Of a DNA stretch of 64,000 bases, positions 12,557 through 24,975 are shown piece by piece. This stretch comes from Absidia repens (lineage: Eukaryota > Mucoromycota > Mucoromycetes > Mucorales > Cunninghamellaceae). The notes beneath the pieces were generated by a model. That model made no database searches and was not told the origin of the DNA. It worked only from the letters and a program-made list of their open reading frames with translations. A program made the position numbers and the translations under genes. Positions within the stretch are counted from its first letter, which is position 1, and each line of letters begins with the position of its first letter. The DNA lies in the NCBI GenBank assembly GCA_002105175.1, contig MCGE01000010.1, forward strand, positions 62,001-126,000, in the 5' to 3' direction.

Positions 12557-13129
12557 TCAAAAAAGAGGGGGAAGGTGCAAGCAATAGAAATGATCATCTT
12601 TGAAGTTTTGGGCGTGACTTAAATTTTGGGCACATTAAACGGGGTTTGTAAAATAAAAAGTTAGATTTTTGATTGGTTGTAACATTTTGCGTTTTTGATA
12701 TGCTTACAACACGCAGCTGGCTCAAGGCATGGAGAAAATATCCTTAACCAGTCCAGGATAGGAAGAATTCAGTTTTTGGATCAATTTGTTCATGTCAATG
12801 TTGGTAAGCGTGGGGTCACAACAAAAAGCAGGAGACGGAGTTCAAAAACATAAGGGGTTTAAGAACGAAGACAAGGCAAAGTATATGCTAAGAATAAGAT
12901 ATGTTTTTATTAAAGAAAATCAAGAAGCTATTTATAATGTATCAATCGGACAAAGAATAAAATATATATGGAGGATAATGTATACTAAGTAAAAGGCGAA
13001 GGAGATATTGATACTAAAGGAATAAACTATACCAAGTGAGAGGTCGGAAAGGTGAATATGAATAGTAAACTTGAGCCAAGAAGAAGGGAAAGAGGGAGAG
13101 AAACAGAATAGAATAAATAATGTGGTTGA
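12557..13129. other. intergenic region
   Basis: Upstream flank of the RPC9 gene. No gene or RNA is recognisable. Confidence 0.4.
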
Positions 13130-13790
13130 TAAGCTCCGATGAATTTCCCAATTCTATTTGTCGTCCGTTATAGGCATTGACATAACGAGAGCGAGCTATA
13201 CATCCAATCTTCTTGCAGGTTTCCACATACGACAAAACTATTTTTTTCCGGCTTGGATGGGTGATGAGTTGGCGGCAGCGACAGCATAGCTTTGTTGTTC
13301 GGTATTCGTTGATGATAGCGGTACCATCAGAGGGAGTTTCCAGCAACGCATCCAACACAGTGTAAGAGTTACCGGGTGTAAAATCCACCCACATCCCGTA
13401 GTAATCAAGCATTTGCCAACAGCTTGGCTGATGTGACGACCGGTGACGGGCTGCAGCTGCTCGTGGTTGGCTATATTCAAAATAAAATAAAAAGTTGGTA
13501 AGCTTATTAAACTTACACTTTTGCAATCCGTCGGGGTTTAAAGTATGGGCGATTGGCAAGGGCGGTTGATACCTAAAGTGGCCCCAGCGTACTCCACCGT
13601 TGTCGACAATGTTGGCCTTTTTTTTTTATTGCCACAGGGGTCATGCCTAAATTGTTTAAACTTATTTTCCTTGCCAATGAACAATTGCTGCCTGCACCAT
13701 ACTAGTGTAAAGTACGCTACAACAGTATGCCTGAGGTATATTCTGGCCCAATATGGTATTCCTTAGCCATTTTCCTGACGGCCTTTGAAA
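13130..13790 (-). pseudogene. decayed Fanzor/TnpB-like (IS605 OrfB) zinc-ribbon relic
   Basis: The minus frame contains 'DGTAIINEYRTTKLCCRCRQ' followed some 20 residues later by 'CKKIGCIARSRYVNAYN'. This is the order seen at the C-terminus of TnpB/Fanzor nucleases: E in 'NEY.T', a CxxC zinc ribbon, then a second Cys pair and 'RDxNA'. The acidic residue of RD.NA, the third RuvC residue in active members, reads Tyr here (SRYVNA). Upstream blocks on the same strand (13545-13790: 'KMAKEYHIGPEYTSGILL', 'QQLFIGKENKFKQF', 'VRWGHFRYQ') look like further family segments but are split by stops and frame changes. I read it as a dead fragment; the upstream N-terminal part was not found. The family assignment rests on motif order only. 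Confidence 0.5.
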
Positions 13791-14032
13791 ACGGACGATC
13801 GTCGGTAAGTTAAAATTTAGGAGGATCAAGGCCAATCAATGACAGGTGATATGAAAGGCTGGGAAGAAAGTAAAAATGTTTGATCCAAGTGGTATGGCTA
13901 TTATCGAGTCAGATAAAAAAAATTGGTGCAACCGAAGAATTTGACTAAAAAAAAAAAAAGCGGGAACCCACTAAAATCGGAAATTGTTTCTCTTTCTTTT
14001 TTTTTTTTTAAGCGAAAAGCATATAATCTACT

Positions 14033-15032
14033 ATGGGTTTATTCAATGCTCTTGATGCTATTGTGCATGGTGGTGTTCATCAGCCTGAATCTTATGAGAA
14101 AAAACAAGGATATGAGTTTGCGGAAGTATTAGGTAAAGTCAGCCAACACACTCTGCCGAGCAATATGTTTGCTGATCTGTTTCTCTCTTAGGGAGTGGTA
14201 CTTTTGGATCTGTAAAACGTGCAAAGCACATCTTTGACAGCAAGGATGTAGCCATCAAGGTGATTCCCAAAAAAATTGTTAAAGGCCATTTTGATATGGT
14301 GTTCGATGAAATGAAGGTACTACAAGACCTTGACCACCCAAATGTCATTGGTTTTTATGATTGGTTTGAATCAAGGTAAGTGTTGGCGATGCAGAGCTAG
14401 AGTCTGTGATGAACACTAACAAGTGGCTTTGTTTCTTTCTGAATATGTAGAGACAAATTTTATTTGGTTTTCGAATTGTAAGTAATATTTGTTTTGCGGA
14501 TATCTGAGGTATGAACACCTTGAACTAAATGCCATGATTATTGTCTTCTGCAGGGCGACTGGTGGCGAACTCTTTGAACGTCTTTTTGAACGGGGAAAGT
14601 TCACTGAAAAGGATGCGGTATCTGTTATCAAATCTGTTTTGACTGGTCTTGAATACCTTCATAATCATGATATTGTCCATAGGGGTAAGTGTATTGATAA
14701 TTATCTGACATCTTATACTACTAACCTGATTTGTTCTAGATATGAAGCCAGAAAATCTTCTTTTCAAGAATCAAGATAATGACGCCGATCTTGTTATCTG
14801 TGATTTTGGAATTGCCAAGGTGGGTAATGAGGATAATAGTTTGGATACTATTTGTGGGTCTCCTGGGTATGTCGGTAAGAACAAAAAAAAAAAAAGACTA
14901 TTAGATGAATATGAAGACAAGCTTATCCTGATCTGCCTCTTTTGATCTCGTTTTAGCCCCCGAAGTATTACTACGAAAATCTTATGGTGCACCTGTGGAT
15001 ATGTGGGCTATCGGGTAAGGTTATATAAAACC

Positions 15033-15073
<41 letters not shown>

Positions 15074-15690
15074 TATGCTTGGTATCCCTTGCTAACTATC
15101 TCTTTTCAATTTAGTGTGATCACATATACTCTGTAAGTAGGCATCTTATGAAATCAATACCGTTTTAATATCATATACTTATATTAATACGTATTTTTAC
15201 TATTAGACTTTGTGGATATCAACCATTCCAAGCTGAAGACCAAATCGAATTGACGGATGAAATCACTCATGCACGGTATGAATTCCATGAACGTTATTGG
15301 CGAAATGTATCTCAAGATGCCAAGGATTTTATTCGATGCTTATTGCAACTGGACCCGAGCAAGCGACCTACTGCGAGACAAGCTTTGGAAAACAAATGGA
15401 TGACCGGAAAGGAAGCTTTGGATGTCGACATTCTCGATACAGTGCGTGACAACTTTAATGCTCGACGGAAATTCAAGAGCGCAGTCCGTGCAGTCAAGGC
15501 GATGAACCGAATGCGCTCTTCAAGTAGTTCCAATGGCTCTACAACAAATACTGGTTCGACGACGAATAATAACGCTACCACTGCTGCCTCAAGTAATAGT
15601 GACCAAAAACCTGCTTTGGATATGTCTTCCCTTGTTCAAGCCTTAGGCGCCAAAGCAAAAGCAACCCCTGTGAATACGGCAGTGAACTGA
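14033..15690 (+). CDS. Ca2+/calmodulin-dependent protein kinase (CaMKI type)
   Basis: Eight exons (14033-14132, 14192-14375, 14451-14477, 14554-14684, 14740-14874, 14957-15014, 15115-15132, 15207-15690) give 378 aa. All kinase landmarks are present: G-loop 'LGSGTFGSVKRA', VAIKV lysine, 'ELATGGELFERL', catalytic loop HRDMKPEN, CDFG, activation loop 'DTICGSPGYVAPE', and 'DMWAIGVITYTLLCGYQPF'. The activation-loop Thr before CGSPGYVAPE is the site phosphorylated by CaMKK in this family. After the kinase core, 'DNFNARRKFKSAVRAVKAMNRM' is a basic amphipathic helix expected to be the autoinhibitory and calmodulin-binding segment. The tail is Ser/Thr/Asn-rich. The serine/threonine kinase acts in calcium signalling in the cytosol. 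Two micro-exons (27 and 18 nt) sit inside the kinase domain. Confidence 0.95.
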
Positions 15691-15959
15691 TGTTGTTGAC
15701 TTGTAATTGTTTAGTATTATTGTTTGTTTGGTTTTATTATCATTGCATTAGTATATTATTTTATATCATATTTATATTTATATTTTATCCTATCATATCA
15801 TTAATAAAATATAATTAAAAAGGACATATTTTTCATTGAATGCAAATTGCTGACAAAGTATCGGACATTTGGGGGGGGGGGGTAAAACCTACTAGAGGCG
15901 GGGTATAATATATGTAAAAAATGATGACTATGATGCAGCTTGGAAAGGGCGTAGAGTAA

Positions 15960-16920
15960 ATCTTATAGGCTGTCATTTGGACTCAACTGACTTCCATTTA
16001 TTATTATTATTATACTAGATGCAAAAACAAAAACCAAAATAACGATTTGAGTATATACAGTATATCTAGTCTAGTGGGGGTTACGCTAACGGTATGATTT
16101 AAGGTGATCGTTATGAATGGTAGCGTGGGAATATGGGCACGTTTCTTATGAAGTGACCTACAACTGAACGAGGGAAGTAGTCATAGCGGGTGAACTAGAA
16201 AGTAAATGTTTGAAGGACACTTATATAAAACAGCTACAATCCAGACATTGTTTACTATCCGATGGGTCAGAGAATGGTTAATAAAAAATAAAATAAAAAC
16301 GCTATTTTATTAAAGAATACTTGTAGAGACTAATACTAAAGAAGGCTCATTGTAACAAGGAATCTAGTGGAAGATTTATTGGAGGAAGAATGAGGAAAAT
16401 AAAACGTGATTTGAAGAGTGGTCAGCATTAATTAAAACTGGGTGATAGTAGTAAAGAAGAGATCTATTGCACAAGATGAGACTGATGGGACAATTTCAGT
16501 GAAGCATAACAACAATCAGCACCAAGCTAAATGGCGACGGTAAAGAGGGATTCATTGTACAGGATATGAGAGAGACTATTGGTACATCTTTCATTGAAGC
16601 GAGTAAAAAAGATATAATTTATTCAGACGTATATACAAAGTATAACTAAAACTATGCTAATAACGGCTAAATAAAAGACGACTAAAGGTGGTTCTAAATC
16701 CTGAAGCCAAAATGGAAGGGTTTCCCCATGTTTCTTGCAATCCCTGAGCCGAAACCCCTTCTAAACTTGTCCTGACACTAATCTAAGTCCATAAGAACTC
16801 CATAGGGGCCACGATTGTTGAAAGAAAAACCAAAAAAAAAAAAAAGAAAGAGAAAGAGAATGCGAGAGAGAAATTAATTGGGCAGTTATAAAAAATTCAT
16901 GTGGGCGGGATTTCAAATAT
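15960..16920 (+). repeat. R1 dispersed repeat, copy b
   Basis: This parallels 23860-24975 and 40970-41876. Shared landmarks in order are 'actgactt' before an ATT-repeat tract, 'tctagt', 'acagctacaa', 'actatccgatg-gtcagag', 'taatctaa', 'gagactattgg', 'ggttctaaatcct', 'gggtttccccatg', 'aatccctgagc', and the end 'gcgggatttcaaat' at 16905-16920. No protein is encoded. The left edge is approximate. Confidence 0.65.
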
Positions 16921-18131
16921 CTTCGGGACCACTTGTGAGCGCCAGGTGAGCCCAAAAAAGGGACCCAATTATTTTTCAATGATCAACATCATACAACAAC
17001 ATCAAAATGGTGGCTCTCTTATCATAGCAGTATCCATAATCATTCAACAGAAACCTCTTGGTTGTGCTCTTTTGTTGCTGCTTTGCAGGCAGGATGGCGC
17101 TACCCGGTCTGGTTTTAATTAATCCTTCAGTGCAGAATAGTTTGTGACCCATTCTAGGATAGCTCAAGCTTTTATGTTCTACAGTAAGATAACCCCCGCT
17201 CACATTCGCTCCACACTCACTACACTCAGACTCTTGATTGTTTTACATTCAGATGAGTTTTATAGTATTATCGTCAGACCACTTTATGTAGTTTAGCAGT
17301 CATATTTTATATATACATCCAAATAAAACATGTCTTGTCTTATCGCCTTTACATCATCTCTCATGCGTTTAGGTTGCCTTCATGAATGGACCCATCCACA
17401 TTGTATAGTACTTGTGCGTTTTGATGGGACGCAGTTTTGAGTATGTAAAAAAAAAAAGAAAGGTGCACGGCAGCATGAATCAGTCGCCATGATCAGAGCT
17501 CCGTCTACTGCATTCTACTGTGTTTCTAAATATAAGGATTAGGAGGGATTTTTTGAATGGTTTTAATCAATGACCGTGGTGAGCGCATGAAAAAAAGAGA
17601 CAGTGAAGGATGCATAAAAAAAATATTCAGCGATGACCGCATAAAAGTATGATGATTGAAGCGCACTGGAAGGTAATTAGTTTAGACCGACCCTTCCCCC
17701 CCCCATTTTTGGCAACTTTCTTATTGTTTGAATCGTTGACCCCTCAGACAAAACCGAATTAACTTTCAAAGGATGTATTTTGCGATGTTCATCAGTTTTT
17801 CTTTTAAAAAACAAAAGATAAAATAAGGTAAGATAAAATGACAAATTTTTTTATTGAAGTAAGTTGGAATGACTAAATAAAGCGATAATGCTAAAGGAAT
17901 TGTGTAATATGCAATGAGGTTCAAAAATAAGGTAGAATATATACTAGTGGAGTGAAACTAAAAATAAGAACTATGTAAGGCCCATGAGAGTGACTTGGTA
18001 TTTTCAAATTGATTAGAAGGGATGACGACTTGCCGGTGGTTCTTGCGGTGCTTCGAGTGATTCCAATGGATTTCTCAGCAGCAAAAGCGGTACCGATCGA
18101 TTCCGTAAAATCAACAATGGTTTTTGTGTTT
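16921..18131. other. intergenic region
   Basis: No gene is supported. 17648-17775 resembles 743-880 (old dispersed repeat). 17800-18131 is the 3' flank of the forkhead gene. Confidence 0.4.
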
Positions 18132-20087
18132 TCAGTGACTGGGCTCGGTAATGGACGTTGTGTCGGCAGATGTGGAAGTGATATTTGATTCTGATTTGGA
18201 TGGTGGAGCAGCTGCTTGTGTTGAGTGACTATCTGATCCTTCCGAGCCACTACAGTTTTGTTGCTGTTTTTGTTGCTGTAAATGGTGCTGTTGTTGTGCC
18301 CTCAAAGCTACATTCAAGGTCGATGATAGTTGATTTGCGATCTGGGGTGGCAGTTGAGCTATTGCCTGAGGTAGAAGCTGTGCAATCGTTGGTGGTAAGG
18401 GGTATTGAATTGGATCGAGCAAATGTTGTCTGATGGTATTTTGTAATTGCAATTGAAGTTGTGCTTGTACATTGGCTGCAGTATCAGTTGGTGTTGTTGA
18501 CTCTGATCCCGACGCATCCGATACAGTTTGTAGTGTTACAGTTGATGAAGGTGTCGCTAACGTTTTTGGTATATCACTCGTGCTCAGACTATCGGAGGAA
18601 GATACATTGGCTTTTGATTTGGACTGTATGCATTGTTTGGATTTGATGCTCTTGTCTTCTTGTGTTGTCGCTTCCGCCTCAGATATTTCACTTTGCACAG
18701 TAAATTCCAAAGTTGTATTCGACACAATTGATGGTGACGTTGCTGCCGATTTTTTTGTTGACATAGAAGACGATGGTTCTTCAGTGGTATCCGATGTTGA
18801 TGGAGGTGCTGAATCCTTGGTTGCTGGTTCCACTTTTCCTTTGCGGCTGCTGTCCACATTCTTAGTCACCTTGTCTTTCCGTTGCTTTTTGTTGAGGGAT
18901 CCTGTTGTAGCCGTATTTGTCCTAGTGGTGTCCTTATCATTGTCTTTATTTGAGGATGTTGGTGAAGATGATCCACAGCTACGTTTGTTGCTTCTTTGTT
19001 TAATGGGTGCATTGGTTGCAAAAATACTGTATTCCAGCTTAGGGTCGATTGTCCAAAAAGCACCTTTGCCAGAATCGTTGTTGGTGCGTGGTATTTTGAT
19101 AAAAGCTTTGTTCAGGGACAGATTGTGACGGACCGAGTTCTAAAGAAAGAAAAGAGTTAAAGAGAATCTTTATATATGTGTGTATGTAAATTACCTGCCA
19201 TCCAGTAGAAGACACCTTTTTGAAATAGGGATAAGCTGTCGAGAGATAGGTATAAATTTCATTCAGTGTCATTCGTTTGTCCGTCGAAGCATTGTTGAGG
19301 GCTTGGGCAATTAGATTGGCATATGAGAATGGAGGTTTGTCTTCTTTCCCTAGATATGGATTTGGTACACCCGGATAACCGATCAATGTTTTCTTCAGTT
19401 CTTCGTCAACATTTTCTTCTTCTGTATAATCGACATGATTGTTGATATTTATAGTAACGGAGCTGGAAGAGGAAGTGGATTTGGAGTTGAAGCTGTCTTG
19501 TTGTTGTGCCTTTCGTTTCCGTTGTTTTTCAGAGTGTTGAGTGGTAGATAAACAATTAGAAGAATCGTTTTGGGTGATATTGTTGCTATGACCTGTATCC
19601 ATGTATGGCAATAAGAAGACGAAGTGTGATTCCCCTATAGCGATTTTAGTCCTAGGATGAATCAAGTAAAAGCGTCAGTGACAGTGAAATAAAGGGTACT
19701 TGGATACATTATATAATAGTACCTGTTCTCCAAAGCAACAGTAATCCCACGTTCTACGAATTGACCATTGACAAATGCCCCGTTCTTCCCTATCACCATC
19801 ATCTCGAATCGTTGAGTTGTGAAGTTGTAAAATAGTCGCGCATGCTGACGAGATACTAATTTTGTGTTGCCCAGAGGAATATCCACTTTGTCTGCCTGGT
19901 CTCGTCGGTTCACCTTCCTTCCCAAAGTGACTTGTAGTGTTCGAATGTAATAGCAAAAGCTTTCGCCTTCAAGTTTCGCATATGCTTGGACTGGTCCCGT
20001 AGGTGCTTCCTTTTCCATTGCTGATACTTCCATAGTTGAATTTTTTATGGCAGATGATGACATCGTTTTTGTACTAGCAGTTGTCAT
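18132..20087 (-). CDS. FHA-forkhead transcription factor (Fkh/FoxK type)
   Basis: Minus-strand exons 19723-20087, 19195-19651 and 18132-19139 give 609 aa. Residues about 35-145 form an FHA domain: '[18 protein letters not shown]', '[16 protein letters not shown]', 'NGAFVNGQ', then '[13 protein letters not shown]'. A Ser-rich linker with an RKRK cluster follows. The forkhead domain runs from '[14 protein letters not shown]' through '[20 protein letters not shown]', '[17 protein letters not shown]' and '[10 protein letters not shown]'. The NSVRHNLS recognition helix is fully conserved. This order, FHA then forkhead, is that of yeast Fkh1/Fkh2 and animal FoxK, nuclear regulators of cell-cycle genes. 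The C-terminal 300 residues are low complexity (Ser/Thr, Gln runs), as in activation regions. The first intron splits the FHA domain. The start is the ATG that leaves out a hydrophobic leader with no family counterpart. Confidence 0.95.
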
Positions 20088-20237
20088 TAAAATAATGAGA
20101 AAAAGAGTAAAGAAAAATAAAACGCGTGAACTTCGGTATTTAAATTTACAAAATAAAAAAAAATAAAAAAATGGCAACAACAGACCTTTCTTTTGTCTTT
20201 CTACCTTTTTTTAAATATATATATATATATATATCAT
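20088..20237. promoter_or_regulatory. divergent promoter between forkhead and Sad1/USP39 genes
   Basis: The two start codons (20087 on minus, 20238 on plus) are 150 bp apart, so both genes must share this AT-rich interval for 5' UTRs and promoters. It contains A-rich and (TA)n stretches (20215-20234). No specific binding site can be assigned from sequence alone. Confidence 0.6.
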
Positions 20238-22374
20238 ATGGAACCTGCTTCGAAACGACAACATACAGAAGAGTCTATAAACAATTCTCGCTTGCCTGAA
20301 GGCTTGAACGATTCAAAAAACATCCCTGTATCAAGCGATCTTTATCTCGACACTATCGATCGACATATGCTGGATTTCGACTTTGAAAAGGTGTGTTCTG
20401 TGACCATGTCTAATATCAACGTGTACGCTTGTCTCGTCTGTGGTAAATACTTCCAAGGTAATTTTTCTGGAATAAAATAAACAGCAGTGATAAACATATT
20501 TCTCTCTCTGTCTTTTCTAAATATAGGTCGTGGCAAGTCCTCTCACGCTTATTTCCATAGTATGCACAAAGATCACCATGTTTTCCTCAACTTGCATACT
20601 TTGAAGGTAAGAAATTAAGGTTGAAAAGAGTATGAAAGTTTGCGATCTAACCTGATATTTTGTTTATTATTTAATGATAGGTTTACATTCTTCCAGATGG
20701 CTATGAAGTAGTTGATCCTTCACTAAATGATATCAAGGTAAGAGTAAAACGAAAAATAGGGTATACGTTGCGGCAAGAAAATTGTACTCACTACTCTTTA
20801 CATTTTAGTACGTGTTGAACCCCACCTTGACAAAGCAACAGGTATCTAGATTGGATTACAACAATGCCCCCTCTTTTGATTTGAACAACAAAAAATATAT
20901 TCCAGGTATAACATATAAAAAAAATTGGCTGTATGTCTGTATACCTCTGAAGAAAATCTCATAGATGTTTAAATAGGTTTTATTGGGTTGAACAATATCA
21001 AAGCAAATGATTATGTCAATGTGGTTATTCAAGCCTTGATACATATTCCAAGCTTCCGGGACTATTTCATTCTTCAGGATTTTGAAAAACAAGACCGATC
21101 ACAGTTAGGTAATACTTATCTGTGTGGATCTGTATGGTTGAACTTGCACTCTTACTAATTTTGTGGTTTTACAGTGACTAGATTTGGTTCCTTGATACGA
21201 AAAATGTGGAATCCAAAAGCATACAAGGGTCAAGTTAGTCCCCATGAACTGCTCCAAGAAATATCCAATGCAAGCAACAAACGATTCAAGTTAACAACAC
21301 AAGGAAATGCTATTGACTTCTTGTCTTGGTTTTTGAATACATTGCATCGTGATTTGGGTGGCACCAAAAAACGAAATAGCAGTAAGTGATATCATAGTAT
21401 TTATATATTGGCGATATTCAATTGACCTTTTGCTTTTTATATATTCTTTAGGCATTATATATCAAACCTTTCAAGGTGAAGTACAAATGGAATCACAAAG
21501 TATTGGACCTTCTGACAGCGGACAAGATAAGGGTCAAGCTTTGATCTTTGATGAAGATCGCCGTAAGTATCTCAGTTCAAAGAATTTTTGCTAATCATTA
21601 TTATTATCATTTCTTTTGGCTAATGATTAATGACTTTTTGTTACTCTTTTAGCTATCAACAAAGCCACATCACCCTTTTTGTTCCTCGCCTTGGATTTAC
21701 CGCCTGCACCATTATATCAAGATGAAGCTGAAGCAAATATTATTCCACAAGTACCGTTGACAACAATTCTGAACAAGTATGATGGTGAAACTGTACAAGA
21801 AGTGGCTGGTCAAAAGAAACGCTATCAGATCACTCGGCTCCCCAAATATATCATTTTCAATATTAAGCGGTTTAACAAAAACAATTTTACTGATGAAAAA
21901 AATCCCACTATTGTCAATTTCCCTATCAAAAATGTTGATATGACTCACTGTAAGTATTTGAAAAGGTACATGTTCTACATGATTTGATACGATCTTTTTT
22001 TTTTCTTTTATGTAGTTACAACTTCTGAAGAAGCCGAACGGGTGGGAACACATTACGATTTGCTGGCAAATATCAGTCATGAAGGCAAACCGGAATCTGG
22101 CAAAGGTAGCTACAAGGTACATGTACGACACCGTGGAACGGACCAATGGTATCAAATTCAAGACTTGATTGTGGAAGAAATTATGCCTCAAATGATCTTT
22201 TTATCAGAAAGCTATATTCAGGTAAAAAAAAAACACACACACACACACACACTCAGATGGTTTTGACGGAATTCACGCCTTGTTAACTTCCCATCTTTTA
22301 ATTCATAGATCTGGGAACGAAAAGCAAAAAGCATCGACAACCTCGCGCAACAATAGATTATAGTGTTTTTTAGC
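20238..22374 (+). CDS. SAD1: U4/U6.U5 tri-snRNP protein Sad1 / USP39 (inactive ubiquitin protease fold)
   Basis: Ten exons: 20238-20457, 20527-20606, 20681-20737, 20809-20905, 20977-21108, 21175-21381, 21452-21562, 21653-21949, 22016-22221 and 22309-22374; about 490 aa. The N-terminal third is a UBP-type zinc finger ('NINVYACLVCGKYFQGRGKS', 'HSMHKDHHVFLNL'). The USP fold begins 'PGFIGLNNIKANDYVNVVIQ'. Active USPs have Cys where this protein has Asp (ANDYVN), as in USP39 orthologues, so it is a pseudo-enzyme. The rest ('HELLQEISNASNKRF', 'DFLSWFLNTLH', 'YIIFNIKRF', 'VRHRGTDQWYQIQDLIVEEI', 'QMIFLSESYIQIWER') follows USP39 throughout. It acts in the nucleus in spliceosome assembly. The last exon gives a short basic C-terminus. 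Confidence 0.95.
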
Positions 22375-22638
22375 AATAGACAGTAGTGATGGTTACAAAA
22401 TAGTTTATTTTTATTGATTGATTGAATAAATGACTGTGAACATATATTGAATAATTGTAATGACTTCATTGAATACTACAAGCGAGGTGACAGCTGGTGG
22501 GGATAATATTTGGAAGTATGCTTTATTTGAAATAAAACGTTTGTACAACTAGTGCATATGTTTGGAAATAGGAAAGAGAGTGGATTTGGGGAAAAGGACA
22601 AGGAATCGATTGTGTTTGGGGATAAAGAAGAAGTGCAT

Positions 22639-23333
22639 CTACATCAACTGACTGACCAAGTATTCATCAGAGAGACTTTCAGGTTCACGAATTTCAAAAT
22701 CCTAGTAAAGATCAGCGTGGTTAGAATTTATCAAGTGTAATCATGGATATTATACAGTACTTACCCGCATCACGTCTATTTTTTGCTGGAGATCGCCTTT
22801 TGCAGAAGTATATAGCATGTGTAGTTCAGCCTTGGCAGTTGAAGGAGACCAATAGATAAATACAAGGGGGTAGTTAGTCCGACCATCACTATGTTTCAAC
22901 TGAAAAAAGCAAGAAAGACGGATTAAGAGATACAGTAGATAGTTGTCCGTACTTATTTTTGCATACTTCGTAACTAAGAATAATATATCGAGGGGTATTC
23001 TCCGGTAGTTCTAAAAACAAATACATGTCCGTATTAGCCACATGATGGCAAATTCTTTTCATCCAATGACCTACCTTCAACCAAATCTTCCAATGAGATG
23101 CTATCGTATACGTCTTCCTCTTCAATCTTCAGTGTCTTTTTGTCGATTTTCACTAAAGTTAAAAAAAAAAAAAAAAAAAAAGACTAGGTGAGCGATAGTT
23201 TTCGGTTGAAAAAAAAAATAGTATTTGTTATTCACTTACGTACGAAAGCAGCGTTTTTAGAGCTAAATTTTTGAAAACGAAATTGTTTGAGTTTTTCGAC
23301 CAAAGCAGGCTCAATATCACAAGTTGAAATCAT
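22639..23333 (-). CDS. glia maturation factor (GMF/Aim7), ADF-H domain
   Basis: Minus-strand exons 23240-23333, 23075-23152, 22967-23010, 22765-22899 and 22639-22701 join in phase to 137 aa. 'CDIEPALVEKLKQFRFQKFS', 'NAAFVLKIDKKTLKIEEED', 'LPENTPRYIILSYELKHSDG' and 'YPLVFIYWSPSTAKAELHML' with the end 'FEIREPESLSDEYLVSQLM' match GMF over its full length. GMF binds the Arp2/3 complex, debranches actin networks and inhibits nucleation. The ATG used gives MISTCD. A slightly longer start is possible, because an ATG directly before a GTAAAT donor near 23403 could splice to 'GGCATG' and add two residues. The gene is convergent with Sad1, with stop codons about 265 bp apart. Confidence 0.93.
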
Positions 23334-23859
23334 GCCCTGAATTCACGTTCCGTAGGATAAAAAAAAAGTGAGTCAGGAGCATATGTGAAGTTCAATATTT
23401 ACCATATTATGTAGTTATAAAGACAACGAAAAGAAGAGCCTGCCATTTCAACTGCGACGAAGTATAAATTAATTGAGACAGATTAGGAATACATAATTTT
23501 TCAATCACCGTCTCCCAGAAAAAAAAAGGCATCAACTTTTGTGTACTCAAAACATTTTAAACAAGAATACAGTCGTCATCGCTTCCTGGCCACATATAGG
23601 CCAACTGGTATCCCTACCCTTACCGATATATATCTGTTGGCGGTCCCGAGCAGTTTTCCAAAATAAGAAAAATTAAATAAATAAAAGACAATACAGTACA
23701 CACAATCATACTATATGATCCAGTCTAGCAAGAAAGTGACATAAACCAACTCTTTATATTTAATTTCTAAGTACACTGGGAATCAGTGGAAAAGTTCGTA
23801 GAGGTGTTGTTTTTAATGAAATGAGATCTTCTCGTCATTTTCCACCTTAATAGAGAGTC
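23334..23859. other. intergenic region upstream of the GMF gene
   Basis: AT-rich; no gene recognised. The stretch from about 23750 may already be decayed R1 sequence. Confidence 0.35.
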
Positions 23860-24975
23860 CGTTGGATCTGACTGACTTCATTTTGGATTTATTATTATTG
23901 TCCTACACGCAGGAGAAATCTAAAAATTATAAGCAAAAATAATGAGCTGCATATTTACAGTACTGTATTGTATGTCCGGTCTAGTGGAGATGATGCTGGG
24001 GACAAGGTCGAGGTTGTTAATATAAATAGTGTAGCGGGAATACGACCACCTTACATATCAAGCGACCTCAGTGAGATGGGACATATGGTGATAGAAAAGT
24101 TAACAAGTAATGCAAAATACTCTATAGAGTGTTTACATGCACAACATAACCTAAATTCTTTTACATGGTCGGTCGATTAGGGAATTGAATATCTTTGGTA
24201 GTAAGTGACTAAGACTGCCAACATCCTTTTATGCCTTTGGGGAGGAATAAATATAGTGGATGAACTAGAACGTAAGCATTAGATAGGATATACACAAAAC
24301 AGCTGCAATTGCAACATTCTTTACTATCCGATGAGTCAGAGGACGTTAATAAAAATTTATATTTTATTGAAGCATTTTGGTGGATACTAAAACTGAAGGT
24401 GAGAGGTTCGTTGTAAATAAAGAGATTCAATGGCGGGATCTATTGGAATAAGCGTGAGGGATACTGATGTGAAATTTAAGAATGGGCAACTCTAATCTAA
24501 TGAGACAATTGTAAAAGGGGATATAATATACAGACTGTACAAGGTATGACAGTGACTGTAGGGATATCTTTTATAAAAACATAACAATGGTCAACACTAA
24601 CTAATCAAGAGGGTTGACGAGAGTAAAAAAAAACTTTTGTATAAGACATGAAAGTGGATAATGAGACATTTTTCATTAAGATATATATAAAGAGAGATTT
24701 TATTTAGGTGCAGATACAAACTATGGACAAACTAAGACTAAAGTAAGCTAATGAAGTCTCCAAAAAGCCAACTTAATGGTGGTTCTAAATCCTTGATCCA
24801 AAATGAAAGGGTTTCCCCATGCATCTTGTAATCCTTGAGCTGAACTCCCTTCTAATCTAGTCCTGAAACTAATCTAAGTTCACCATAACGATCAAAAAAG
24901 TTGAATGGTGAAGAAGAAAAAGAAAAAATAAAAATGGCCGATATAAAAAACCACGTGTGCTGGATTTGAAATACT
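23860..24975 (+). repeat. R1 dispersed repeat, copy c
   Basis: The same ordered landmarks as copies b and d are present, including 'actgacttcatt' with an ATT tract, 'aacagctgcaattgcaacatt', 'actatccgatgagtcagagg', 'atgagacatttttcatta', 'caaactatgg', 'ggtggttctaaatcctt', 'gggtttccccatgcatcttg', 'aaaaaagttgaatggtgaag' and the end 'tgctggatttgaaat'. No coding capacity. Confidence 0.65.

Noticed and set aside
18472..19128. 218-codon plus-strand ORF
   Set aside because: Antisense of the forkhead gene; composition comes from its Ser/Gln-rich tail.
20087..20178. Longer N-terminus of the forkhead protein from an upstream ATG at 20180
   Set aside because: The extra 31 residues are a Phe-rich translation of AT-rich 5' UTR and would extend most of the way to the divergent gene's start.
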